From Bacteroidota bacterium (lineage in GTDB: Bacteria > Bacteroidota > Bacteroidia > Chitinophagales > LD1), in the NCBI GenBank assembly GCA_016715625.1, contig JADJZU010000014.1, forward strand, positions 47,282-111,281: DNA of 64,000 nt. The letters run 5' to 3'. Positions 36,719 to 47,271 of the stretch are shown here, piece by piece. The stretch's first letter is position 1. The number at the start of each line of letters is the position of its first letter. Below the pieces are notes generated by a model. That model ran no database searches and was not told the origin of the DNA. It saw nothing but the letters and a program-made list of their open reading frames with translations. The translations under genes and the position numbers were made by a program.

Positions 36719-39700
36719 ATGAAAAATTTTCCACGCACGTTTTGGCGGCAGTTCTGATTCTAGCTGCGCTATTTATTTCTAATACGGCTTCAGCCTCCCA
36801 CATCATGGGTTCTGATATTTCATTCCGATGCCTCGGAGGGAATCAGTATCAGGTGGTTGTTACCGTTTATCGCGATTGCAGCGGTATCGGAGCACCGGGT
36901 TCTATTCCGGTAGATATTACTTCTACCTGTGGCACTCAGACAATTACCTGTACACAGGACCCGGCTACATCGGGTTTGGAAGTGTCACAATTGTGTCCCA
37001 CTGCACTATCCACTTGTGTGGGCGGTACTTTTCCCGGTGTTCAGGTATATACGTACGTGGGAACTGTCACCCTGCAGCCCGGCTGCGGCACCTACTCTAT
37101 GAGCTACGATGACTGCTGCCGAAATCCATCTAACAATATAGTAACTCCCACCAGTCAGGGTTTCCGGGTTACGGCAACGTTGAATAGTAATCTGGTAGCC
37201 TGCAACACGGCTCCGGAGTTTACCTCTTCGCCCATTCCGTATTTTTGTATTAACCAACCAGTGAACTACTCCCATGGTGCTATAGATGCGGATGGCGACT
37301 CTTTGGTATATTCATTGATTGCTCCTTTAGATGATTTGGGAGGAAACATTCCTTATGTAGCTCCATACACGCCTACCTCACCAATGCCTACTGCCAGTGG
37401 TTTCAACTTTGATGCGGCAACAGGACAGATGACATTTACCCCCACGCAGCAAGGTGTGTTTGTAGTAGACGTATTAGTGAGCGAGTATCGCAATGGTCAA
37501 CTGATAGGAACTACCATGCGCGATATTCAGATTGTTATCATTAACTGTTCCAATAATGCTCCGAACGTTACCAACTGTCTTACGCTTCAAAATGTTTCCG
37601 GTGCAGTAGTCTATGACTGTAATTCTTTAGGTGTTTGTCCTGGTCAGTCTATGAGTTTCAGCATTGGAGCCAAAGATGCCGATGGTCAGCCCATCACTGT
37701 ATCTTCCAACATAGCCCAATCCATTCCGGGAGCCAGCCTCACTACCACCAACGTGGGTACTGATTCAGTGCAAGTTACCTTTAACTGGACACCTTCCGGA
37801 GTTGATACCGGATTCAGATATTTTACTGTTCAGTTCGAGGATAACGCTTGTCCTATTACAGGCTTGCAATTATTTACCTATGAGATATCGGTGTTGGACG
37901 GTACCGATGCCGGCCCCGATCGTTTTTATTGCACAGGCGGTGGTCCGGTGACCATCCAGGCGGTAGGCGGCAACTTTTTCAGTTGGGATAACACAACCGG
38001 TTGGCTGAGTGCCAGCCCGGATAGTTCCACTATCGTAGTGGCTCCGCTGAGCACACAAACCTATATTGTACAAAGCGATTTGCAGGGCGGTTGCAAAAAC
38101 AGAGATACTGTTACGGTGTTTAACGTGCAAACATTTACTACTGCGACATCATCCCCCGATGATACCATTTGCTTAAACAGCAGCACAGATGTATCTGTAT
38201 TAGCCACACCGGTTAACCAGGGACCTTTCACTTATCAGTGGGGACCATCCGGCACAGGCGTTCAAACTCCGGGTCAACAGACAACTCAGGTAAAACCAAC
38301 TGCCACGACCACTTATTATGTTACCGTTACATCCGCTAACGGTTGTCCAATTGTAGATAGTATCGATATTGTGATAAACGGTGTTGGTCCTAAGATTATC
38401 GTGAACCCATCCGATAATTATGTGTGTCCCGGTGATATAGTGACGCTCAACTCTATTGTGAAATCCGTAGAGTGTGGCCCTGTAGCCGACCCTCAAAATG
38501 CCTGCTTGCCGGGTAGCAGCTATGCCCTCAACCAAGTAGGCACAGGAACCGGTTCTACCACTGTAACCACTCCTTACTTTGGATTCTGGATGGATGCCCG
38601 CTTACAATATTTGTATCGTGCCTCCGAACTTCAGGCTGCCGGTTTAAGTGCAGGTTCCATCTTAGACGTGTCTTACTATGTTACCGGCAAGTTCAGCACG
38701 CAGCCTTACAACGATTTCACCGTTAAAATGGGCTGCACCAGCTTAGATCAACTTCCGGCCAACTATGTAGCGGGCTTAACGGAAGTGGTAGCTCCATCGC
38801 CTTATACAACCGACACCGGTTGGAATACTCACACTCTTACCACACCTTACCAGTGGGATGGTTTCAGCAACCTGATTGTGGAGGTTTGTTTTAACAATGC
38901 TTCCTATACCGATTATGACGATATTCAGTTTACAGCTACCTCATTCCCCGGTTCTGTTTTATACGACTTTGGCGATTTGAGTGGCTCATCAGGCTGCACC
39001 GCCCTCACCACACCGGTGTTGACGCAAGAAAGACCAAATATGCGTTTTGTAATGTGCAATCCGCCATTGTCAAATTATATGTTTACCTGGACCGGCAGCG
39101 ATGGCAGCACATTACCTAACACACCTAACCCAACGGTAGCAGTTAATGATGATGTTACCTACACTGTAATGATTGATGATGGAACCTGTCAGGGAGATAC
39201 TTCAGTAAACTTGTTTGTAGACACTGCAGTTTTAATAAATGCAGGTTTGGATACCATCATTTGTGGCGCTGATACGATTCAGTTGAATGCATTTTTGGAG
39301 AACCCGATTACTCCTGTATGTGTGCCCAATTACGACTTGTCATCTATTACATACAACCCAATTGTTCCGGTTGGTGCTGTATCCAATGGTCCTACAGGCG
39401 ATGATGCAATGAGTGGCGCATTCCCAATTGGTTTTAACTTTGATTATTTCTGTAATACTTACTCCAACTTCTATGTGTCCACTAACGGATTTATGACGTT
39501 TACTGCCGGTCAGGGAAGTTCCTTTACTTCTCAGAATATTCCAAACGCAGCAGCACCTAATAATCTGATAGCCCTTTGTTGGGAAGACTTATTGACCAAT
39601 GCCGGCACTATCACTTACTTTGTAGATGGTGTAGCGCCAAACCGTAAATTAGTGGTTCAGTGGACCAGTGCCACTTTCTTTGCTGCAGCCGGTAACTTTA

Positions 39701-41718
39701 CCGGTCAAATTCAGCTACACGAGACTACCAATGTAATTGAACTTCACCTTGGAAGCATGACAGCAGTAGGTCAGACTTCTACGGTGGGTCTTGAAAATGC
39801 TACTGGTAGCGTGGGCGTATCTCCGGCAGGATTTAATAATTCTGCCTGGACGGTATCTACTCCGGTAGCCTTCCGATTCACTCCGCAAACATCCGGTGCA
39901 GGTTTGGTTGGAGTTCAGTGGTCTCCATCCACAGGACTATCTGATACCACTATCCTGAATCCACAGGCTTATCCAAGTGTTACTACCGACTATGTCCTGG
40001 CCGCAACGTTCAGCAATGGCTGTGTAACTTATGATACCGTTCGGGTAGCAATTGGCGATTTCCAGTTTACCACTTCAGTTTCTCCTGATTCAATTTGTGC
40101 CGGAGACGCTGCCCAGTTGCAATTCAATGGTGGTGTTTCCTGGACCTGGTCTCCGGCTGCTTCGCTTAATAGCGATGTGATTGCTAATCCTTCTGCTACT
40201 CCATCGGTAACCACCGACTATGTAGTGATAGCTTTTGACTCTATTGGCTGCCGTGCCGAAGATACCTTAACGGTAGTGGTGAGAACTCATCCGGCCATTT
40301 CTCTGGGAGCCGATCAATCCATTTGCCCATACGATTCTGTTACCCTCGTTCCCACTGGTGGACCTTACACATCGTATAACTGGAACACTGGCGAAACTAC
40401 GCCTACTATCACTACCGCATCGCAAGCATCTGTAACACAGGATTACTGGGTGCAGGTGAACGATGGCTTCTGCTTCTTCAATTCAGATACCATAACCATT
40501 ACCGAGTTTACTTTAAATCCGATTGTGGTTAACCCATCTGGCGATACGGCTGTATGTATTGGCGAAAGCATAACTATTTATGCCGACCAGGGGTATCAAA
40601 TATACCAGTGGAGTAATGGAGCCAGTACACCGCAAATTACGGTATCTACTCCGGGTCAGTATTCCTATATCGCTATTGATGCAAATGGCTGCACACTTCA
40701 GTCTCAGGATACGGCTAATGTCATATCTGTTCCTCGTCCGTCTGCCGATATTCTTGTGAGCGATGCGTCTATATGCGAAGGACAAACCAGTGCCACACTT
40801 TCTGTAATTCCGGTAGCAGGTATCGTTTATACATGGACACCCGGTGGCATAGTAGCTACCTCTTTGGTGGCAGACACAGCCGGCACTTACTATCTTGAAG
40901 CAAGCGACAACGGATGCAAGAATCTGGATTCTACGGTTATTACTTCTACCGTTCCTCCTGTGGCCAACTTGGGAGCTGACCAGAATATCTGTAGTTGCGA
41001 TACCTCTGTAGTGCTTGACCCGCAGGTGCAGGGAACTTATGTTTGGTCTACCGGTGCTGTTACTGCTACTCTGCCTGTATCTGCCTCCGGCACCTACACA
41101 GTTACGGTAACGGATACAAATGATTGCACCGCAACCGACACTGCCGAAGTCAACATTCGTTGTTTAACTGCCGATGCGTTTGTATCAGACCCAAGCAACG
41201 GAACCGTGTTCATCGGTCGCAATGCAGCCATGACAGTTAATGCCAGCTATCAGTCCAGCTTTAATTACCTCTGGACTCCATCTACTTATCTGGATGATTC
41301 TACCAACCAAACCGTATTTGCCACAGCACCGCAAACCACTACCACTTATGTGGTCTATGTGACCGATGATGTAAATGGTTGCATCGCAGTAGATACCGTG
41401 TTGTTGCGCGTATTGCCTCCGGGCATCCCTCCAATGCCAAACGCATTTAGCCCGAATAGTGATGGTGTAAACGATACTTATGGCCCTTATATTCCGGCTG
41501 CCATGCAGGGAATATATACCGTAACTGCTATGCGCATCTACGACCGCTGGGGTAATATGGTATATAACGGAACGGCTAATTGGGATGGCACTTTCAACAA
41601 TGTGTTGCAGCCTGCCGAGACTTATATCTATTATATCACCATCAATGGTCCGAACCAGAACGACCCAAGCCAAAACATCGATTTCAACTTGGTAGGTTCT
41701 TTCACGCTATTGCATTAA
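36719..41718 (+). CDS. Giant secreted protein with CHU_C type B sorting domain (start frameshifted)
   Basis: About 1,666 residues if one A is restored in the A5 run 36722-36726; this joins ATG 36719 to the long frame as MKKFSTHVLAAVLILAALF, a good signal peptide ending TASA. Without it only a TTG at 36742 is available. The mature start (SHIMGSDISFRCLGGNQYQV) is the usual head of Bacteroidota gliding-type surface proteins. Then come PKD/Ig-like beta domains with repeated TYTVMIDDG and TTDYVLAAT-type units and a nidogen-like segment (FYVSTNGFMTF). The end, PNAFSPNSDGVNDTYGPY ... YDRWGNMVYNG, is the CHU_C domain that targets cargo to type IX secretion. Probably an adhesin or matrix protein. Confidence 0.85.
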
Positions 41719-41732
41719 TAAACAGACCACAA

Positions 41733-41792
41733 AAACAGTCATGAACGAATTGTCACATTTTTCTGTCTTGGGCAATTATTTCATGACTGTTT
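41733..41792 (+). other. Long inverted repeat between the CHU_C gene and porP
   Basis: Arms AAACAGTCATGAA (41733-41745) and TTCATGACTGTTT (41780-41792) pair perfectly over 13 bp. Inside, AATTG (41748-41752) and CAATT (41773-41777) make a second stem with a 20-base loop. There is no T-run after it, so a classic terminator is not certain; it may be an RNA stabiliser, an attenuator or a protein-binding site ahead of porP. Confidence 0.55.
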
Positions 41793-41835
41793 AATAAAAA
41801 ATATTTTCTTTGAACCCCATAAATAAACCCTGTAT

Positions 41836-42471
41836 ATGAAAAGAATCTACGCTATTGTAGTATTGATTTTGGGCTCTTTTGTAATGAATGCTCAAGACAT
41901 TCACTTCTCCCAATTTTATTCTTCCCCGCTTACATTGAACCCGGCCTTAACCGGAAACTTCAATGGATTTTACCGCCTCACCGGTATATACCGCAATCAA
42001 TATCCGGGTCTCACACAAGGCAAACCGGCTTTCAGCACACCATCGGTGGGCCTGGATTTCAGCTTGCTGCGCGAGAAAATTAAGAATGGAGCATTGGGAG
42101 TAGGCTTGGTGTTTTTCAACGATCAGCAAAATGGAAAAACCTTCAACCATAACCAGATTTTAGCTTCTGTAGCTTACAACATGAGCTTCGGCAAAAAATC
42201 ACAGTTCCAGTTGGGCTTAGGCTTCCAGGGGGGCATCGCCATGACCAAAATGGATTTCTCCAACTTCCAGTTTGGCGAAGGCTTTAATCCTGATTTGACC
42301 TACGACCCTAACTACAACGGTGAAACTTTTATCAGTGGCAACCGCATCAAGGGGTATTCAACGCAGGTTTGTTTACCAAATACGAATTTATTCAGGGCAT
42401 GCGTTTTTATGTTGGCTACTCGTTCAACAATGCCACTCGCTACAAGCAGGATTTCCTTGCCAACAGCGTAG
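41836..42471 (+). CDS. PorP/SprF family type IX secretion membrane protein, N-terminal part (frameshifted gene)
   Basis: Signal peptide MKRIYAIVVLILGSFVMNAQ, then the hallmark DIHFSQFYSSPLTLNPALTG of PorP/SprF outer-membrane proteins, and barrel strands. After NRIKG (42351) the frame is wrong and ends at 42471. Restoring one G (GGGG 42351-42354, expected GGGGG) continues with VFNAGLFTKYEF. The whole protein would be about 349 residues. PorP/SprF proteins anchor or help secrete specific CHU_C-type cargo, here likely the giant protein just upstream. Confidence 0.85.
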   Translation: MKRIYAIVVLILGSFVMNAQDIHFSQFYSSPLTLNPALTGNFNGFYRLTGIYRNQYPGLTQGKPAFSTPSVGLDFSLLREKIKNGALGVGLVFFNDQQNGKTFNHNQILASVAYNMSFGKKSQFQLGLGFQGGIAMTKMDFSNFQFGEGFNPDLTYDPNYNGETFISGNRIKGYSTQVCLPNTNLFRACVFMLATRSTMPLATSRISLPTA

Positions 42472-42884
42472 CGTATCGTTTGCCTTTCCGTCACACCTTG
42501 CATGGTGGATGGGAGTTTGATATCAAAGACAAAGCAGTCATCATCCCGGGCTTTTTGTTCCAGTCTCAGGCTAAAACTACTGAAACCAACTTCGGACTTA
42601 CTGCAGGTATCCACGTAATTAAAGATCCGGCTAAGCGCGCGACCCTTTACTTAGGTTTGTGGAACCGTCTTAACAAAGCCAACTATACCATCATTCCTAA
42701 AATAGGATTTGAGTGGAAAGGCTTCCGTGCAGGTTTCGCGTATGACGCTCATTTGCTGCAGCAGCGTAAAGACCAGAAAGCTATCGGTGGTGCATTCCCA
42801 CAAGGCTTTGAAGTTACTTTGAGCTATATCGGCAATCTGTTTGTTCCGAAAGAAGATGTCTACTTGTTTAACCCACGTTACTAG
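42351..42884 (+). CDS. PorP/SprF family protein, C-terminal part (frameshifted gene)
   Basis: Continuation of the barrel: GVFNAGLFTKYEFIQGMRFY, NATRYKQDFLANSVAYRLPF, and the typical end GFEVTLSYIGNLFVPKE. The strand pattern and the final aromatic region (YLFNPRY) fit an outer-membrane beta barrel. The first start codons in this frame (TTG 42369 and later) are inside a conserved strand, so this is not an independent gene. Confidence 0.82.
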   Translation, partial: GVFNAGLFTKYEFIQGMRFYVGYSFNNATRYKQDFLANSVAYRLPFRHTLHGGWEFDIKDKAVIIPGFLFQSQAKTTETNFGLTAGIHVIKDPAKRATLYLGLWNRLNKANYTIIPKIGFEWKGFRAGFAYDAHLLQQRKDQKAIGGAFPQGFEVTLSYIGNLFVPKEDVYLFNPRY

Positions 42885-42938
42885 AATCATCGGTAGCAGA
42901 TCTTAAAATTTTAAACCCCAATAAACTAAACATATACT

Positions 42939-45022
42939 ATGAAGTATTTCCTTGCAGTGGTTTTGGTTCCCCTGATGCTCATGGCCAACGCCCAAGACGG
43001 TTCCAAACTGAAGAACTAGAAAAATATCCAAAGTTTAAATGGAAAAAAGCTGAAAATTGCCGTAAAAAGTTTGAAGAGGGTAGTTATTACAATGCCGCCC
43101 AATACCTGGAAGATGCGTATAAAGATAAGTCCGACAAGCAGGAAATTGCTCACTTGTTAGGAGAAGCTAACCGCTTTTTGCGCGACTACGAAGCGGCTGA
43201 GAAATATTACAAAGCTTCGGTAGACAAAGATGCAGAGAAATACCCTTCGGATGTGTTTTTCCTGGGGCAGATGCAGAAGATGAATGGTAAGTATGATGAT
43301 GCTAAAACATCTTTCAGCAATTACCAGAAAGCGACTTTAGGCAAAAAAGACGTTAGCTATAAAGCGCTCGCCCGAGTGGAGGCAGAAGGCTGCGACAGTG
43401 CTAAGGTGATTTTGGCCAATCCAACCAAAATTAAAGTAGAGAAAATTGCAGGAGGTGTAAATTCTACCTTGCAGGATTTATCTCCAAAACCATGGGGCAA
43501 AAACGAAATTCTTTTCGCTTCACAAAAAACAGATACTGCGGTAAACCTGACCGTATCTAAGGACGACCACTATACCGCTATTTACTCCGCTACCAAATCA
43601 GGAAACACTTTCTCTAACCGGGTTATGTTGCCTATTCCGCCAAACGATTCTAAGACCAACACCGGAAACGCTATCATTAGCGGAGATGGCAACACTTTGT
43701 TGTTCACTAAATGCGGTGTAGATTATCAGGTAGGGAACGAACTCCGTTGCAAAATTTACCGTTCTAAAAAAGAAGGTGCTTCATGGACTGAAGGAGAAGT
43801 AGTAAGCGCCCTGAACGGACCGGAAGGTACTACCACCACTCACCCGGCCTGGGGAGTGGATGGCGAAAGCAATCCGATTGTTTATTTTTCATCTGACAGA
43901 AGCGGCAAAGGAGGCATGGATATTTTCTATGCTAAAATGAACAACGATGGAACCTTTGGTGCACCCCAGAACGCGGGCCCTGAAGTGAACACGGCCGGAG
44001 ATGATATTACTCCGCACTACGACCTCAAAAACAAAGTTCTTTACTACTCTTCTAACGGTCGTCCTTCTATGGGCGGTCTGGATGTGTTTAAAGCATCAGG
44101 CACTCCGGGTGCATGGGGTGCTGTGGTGAACGCAGGTTCTCCTATCAACTCCGCTGCGGATGATTTATACCTGGCTCTGGATGAAAAAGCAGCAAAAGGC
44201 TATATCGTATCTAACCGGGTGGGCACAACCTCTCCGCGCGGACAAACCTGCTGCGATGATATCTGGTCGGTAATTGTGCAGCGCGATGTATTTGTAAGAG
44301 GTGTGTATGTAAAGAGAGGCGATGCTACCAATACCCCTATCACCGGAGTGGATGCTTCTATGTATAAAGTGGCCGGCAACAACTTTGAATTTGTTCAAAA
44401 TGCTATCACTACTGCCGAAGCATTCGTATTCCCTGTTAAAAGAAGTACTTCATATAAGTTCAATGGCAACAAAGAAGGTTACTGGCCATCTATTGATAAC
44501 CTGACCATTGCCGAGGAAGAAGAGCGCGATACCATTGACCAGATTTTCTATCTGGATCCTATCGTGAAAAAGAAAATCAGAATACCGAACGTATACTTTG
44601 CCTTTGACAAGAGCAACGTGATTGATTTCTACAAAACACAGATTGATAGCGTAGTAGCAGTGCTTACGGCTAATCCGGCTTACTCGGTAGAGGTGCAAGG
44701 CCACACCGATAGCAAAGGAACCGATGAATACAACGACAAGTTATCTATCCGCAGAGCTACTGAAGTGAAGAACTTCCTGGTGAAAAAGAAAGCGATTGCT
44801 GAAAACCGTATCGTGGTTAAAACCTTTGGCGAAAAAGTTCCGGCTATGGCCAACGAACTACCAGGTGGCGAAGACGATCCGGAAGGAAGAGCACGCAACA
44901 GACGGGTAGAATTCAAAATTATACCTGACAAAGCAGACGATGCACCGGAGTTTGAAAGCTACGGAGAAGTAGTAAAAGAAGTGAAAACCGGCCCCGGATT
45001 CACTTACGGAAAAAAGAAATAA
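42939..45022 (+). CDS. OmpA-family protein with TPR, PD40 and OmpA_C domains, PorE-like (frameshifted near start)
   Basis: ATG 42939 codes a signal peptide (MKYFLAVVLVPLMLMANAQD), but the frame stops at 43017-43019. One A missing in AAA 43005-43007 restores DGSKTEELEKYPKFKWKKAE and a protein of about 694 residues. Domains: TPR-like helices (about 30-130), a PD40 beta-propeller (VYFSSDRSGKGGMDIFYAKM; LYYSSNGRPSMGGLDVFKA), a carboxypeptidase-regulatory-like region, and OmpA_C (VEVQGHTDSKGTDEYNDKLS ... RARNRRVEF) that binds peptidoglycan. This order equals Porphyromonas PorE, which tethers the type IX machine to the wall. It follows porP, as expected. Confidence 0.85.
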
Positions 45023-45041
45023 ACAGACGCTAGTCTGATTC

Positions 45042-45075
45042 AAAGAGGCCCTGCAATGCAGGGCCTCTTTGTTTA
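45042..45075 (+). terminator. Intrinsic terminator after the OmpA-family gene
   Basis: Arms AAAGAGGCCCTGCA (45042-45055) and TGCAGGGCCTCTTT (45057-45070), followed by GTTTA. Strong GC stem; the ends give A and T runs on both strands. Confidence 0.85.
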
Positions 45076-45123
45076 TGTCTCCAACCAACCAGCTTCAATA
45101 GATCTTTGGGCGGCATTTAACCC

Positions 45124-45452
45124 GTCAAAATACCTTTCCGAAAAACCTGTAAGGAATATGAGCCGTCAAAATGCTTTGTAGGAAAACCTGTAGGGCATCT
45201 GGACTGTCAAAATACCTTGTAGGAAAACCTGTAAGGCATTTGAGCCGTCAAAATGCTTTGTAGGAAAAACATGTAAGGAATAAGAGCCGTCAAAACGCCT
45301 TAAAGAAAAACCTGTAAGGAATATAAACTGTCAAAACGCCTTGTAGGAAAACCTGTAAGGAATATAAACTGTCAAAACGCCTTGTAGGAAAACCTGTAAG
45401 GCATCTGGACCGTCAAAACGCCTTGTGGAAAAACCGGTAAGGCATTCCACCG
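45124..45452 (+). repeat. 41-bp tandem repeat, 8 copies, each a potential RNA hairpin
   Basis: GTCAAAA recurs at 45124, 45165, 45206, 45247, 45289, 45330, 45371 and 45412: spacing 41, with one 42. The core of a typical unit is CCTTGTAGG, AAAA, CCTGTAAGG. As plus-strand RNA the two nine-base arms pair fully, with two G-U wobbles in the middle; the minus-strand RNA would have A-C mismatches instead. The stretch 45076-45571 has no gene; apart from these repeats I see nothing in it. Not a CRISPR, since there are no unique spacers. Confidence 0.92.
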
Positions 45453-45571
45453 AAAATGGTGACCGGGTTTTGTTCTTTGATAAAGACATTACACCCCCGC
45501 ATTGCCTTTTTTTGCAAAGCCGTTAAACTTTGTGAACTTCCGTTCATCTTAGTACCACAAAACGCACCTCT

Positions 45572-46150
45572 ATGGCACAGGCTTACTCTACCGCCTTTCA
45601 GCAACACCGCAGTTTACCCAGGCTCAAAAGCGCAGCCCGCTCCACCGGCCTGGGTGCCTACAGCGGGCCCTGGACCACCACACAGATCGTCCATTTATTA
45701 AAGCGCACCATGTTTGGAGCCGCCAAGGCCGACATCAGCCATTTTATGTCCATGACCATGAGCGATGCGGTAGATGAATTGCTCACAGCAGCTCCCACAC
45801 CTGTGCCACCACTTAATACATACAACGATGCCAATTACACCGACCCCAACGTGCCCCTGGGCCAACCCTGGGCCACCGCCCCTGCCGACCCGAATGTGAA
45901 CGGTAAACGCAGAGCCTCGTTTAAAGCCTGGTGGACCGGTCTGATGCTGAACCAGACCCGGAGCATAGAAGAAAAGATGACGCTCTTTTGGCATAATCAT
46001 TTTGCCACCGAAGCAGCGTCCGTGCCCGACCCCCGCTTTACTTACAAAACCAATGCCCTGCTGCGGCAATATGCGCTCGGCAATTTTAAAACCCTGACCA
46101 AAGAGGTGACCATAGACCCGGCATGCTGCGCTACCTCAACGGCTACCTGA
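45572..46150 (+). CDS. DUF1800 protein, N-terminal part (frameshifted gene)
   Basis: Starts MAQAYSTAFQQHRSLPRLKS. The family motif region WTTTQIVHLLKRTMFGA and MTLFWHNHFATE is clear. The frame is lost after TIDPA and stops at 46150, while the next frame goes on with MLRYLNGYLNTK. One base is missing near 46121-46123. Restored length is about 545 residues, normal for DUF1800. The family is nearly always next to a DUF1501 gene, as here; function unknown, exported. Confidence 0.85.
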   Translation: MAQAYSTAFQQHRSLPRLKSAARSTGLGAYSGPWTTTQIVHLLKRTMFGAAKADISHFMSMTMSDAVDELLTAAPTPVPPLNTYNDANYTDPNVPLGQPWATAPADPNVNGKRRASFKAWWTGLMLNQTRSIEEKMTLFWHNHFATEAASVPDPRFTYKTNALLRQYALGNFKTLTKEVTIDPACCATSTAT

Positions 46151-47208
46151 ATACCAAAAATGCCCCTGATGAAAACTACGGGCGCGAGCTGCAGGAGCTG
46201 TTTACGGTGGGTAAAGACCCGCAGCTATACACCGAGGACGATGTGCAGGCGGCTGCCAAGGTACTTACGGGTTATCGGATAGATTCCAATACGATTTCTT
46301 CCTTTTTTGATTCTACCAAGCACGACACCTCCAATAAACAGTTCTCTTCTTTTTACGGCAACACGGTAATCACCGGTCAATCGGGGGCTAACGGGGCCAA
46401 TGAGCTGGACGATTTGCTGACCATGATTTTTGCCCGTCCGCAGGTGGCAGAGCATGTGTGCCGCAAGTTGTATCGCTTTTTTGTGTATTACACCATTGAT
46501 GCAGGCACCGAGGCTAACGTAATACAGCCCCTGGCCGATATTTTTCGCACATCGGGCTACGAAATAAAACCGGTGCTGGAAGCACTCTTTAAAAGCGAAC
46601 ATTTTTATGATGAATTGAACCGGGGCTGCATCATTAAAACGCCTGCCGATTTTTTTGTAGGTGCCTGTCGCGAGTTTAATGCGGTGTTTCCCGATAGCAG
46701 CGATGTGGTGAAGCAATACTATTTCTGGCGTGCGCTGCAGCAGCAACTGGCCGATGTAGGCATGGATATAGGCGACCCGCCCAGTGTGGCCGGCTGGCCG
46801 GCCTACTATCAGGCCCCCGGCTATCACGAATTGTGGATTAACAGCGACACGCTACCCAAGCGCACCGAGTTTACAGACTATCTGATTAATACCGGAGTTA
46901 CCTATCAGGGCACCAACGTCATGCTGGACCCCGTGGCCTTTGTGGCCAACCTCGACTCGCCTGCCGACCCGAATGCCGTTATAAACGATACGCTTGCGCT
47001 CTTTTATTCTATTGATACGGATGTGACTTTGTTCAATTACCTGAAAACGATATTGCTGTCGGGACAGGCATCGGATAGTTACTGGACCACCGCGTGGAAC
47101 GATTGGTATCTCAACCAAACCGACCAGGTGGCGTATGGCATCGTGCAATCGCGCCTTCGGCAAATGTTTCAGTACATCACCAACCTGGCCGAATACCATT
47201 TATCTTAA
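46123..47208 (+). CDS. DUF1800 protein, C-terminal part (frameshifted gene)
   Basis: 361 residues with the family core: LNGYLNTKNAPDENYGRELQ, ELFTVGK, DDVQAAAKVLTGYRID, VAEHVCRKLYRFFVYY, and GDPPSVAGWPAYYQAPGYHE. It begins with an in-frame ATG at the point of the shift, but the N-terminal domain is coded directly upstream in the other frame, so both belong to one gene. The DUF1501 gene follows after 63 bases. Confidence 0.87.
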   Translation: MLRYLNGYLNTKNAPDENYGRELQELFTVGKDPQLYTEDDVQAAAKVLTGYRIDSNTISSFFDSTKHDTSNKQFSSFYGNTVITGQSGANGANELDDLLTMIFARPQVAEHVCRKLYRFFVYYTIDAGTEANVIQPLADIFRTSGYEIKPVLEALFKSEHFYDELNRGCIIKTPADFFVGACREFNAVFPDSSDVVKQYYFWRALQQQLADVGMDIGDPPSVAGWPAYYQAPGYHELWINSDTLPKRTEFTDYLINTGVTYQGTNVMLDPVAFVANLDSPADPNAVINDTLALFYSIDTDVTLFNYLKTILLSGQASDSYWTTAWNDWYLNQTDQVAYGIVQSRLRQMFQYITNLAEYHLS

Positions 47209-47271
47209 CACAAACAAGGCTACCTAATGTGGGCTACGCATACTCTTAGGTAGTTTCAAAAAACCGATAGC

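Noticed and set aside
36742..36744. TTG at 36742 as the natural start of the CHU_C gene
   Set aside because: It would cut the signal peptide; restoring one A gives ATG 36719 and a perfect signal sequence.
45124..45452. CRISPR array
   Set aside because: The whole 41-bp unit repeats; there are no unique spacers of constant length and no cas genes.
46225..46827. 200-residue minus-strand open frame opposite DUF1800
   Set aside because: A shadow of the G+C-richer DUF1800 gene; composition is odd (His, Gly, Ile rich) and no motif is seen.
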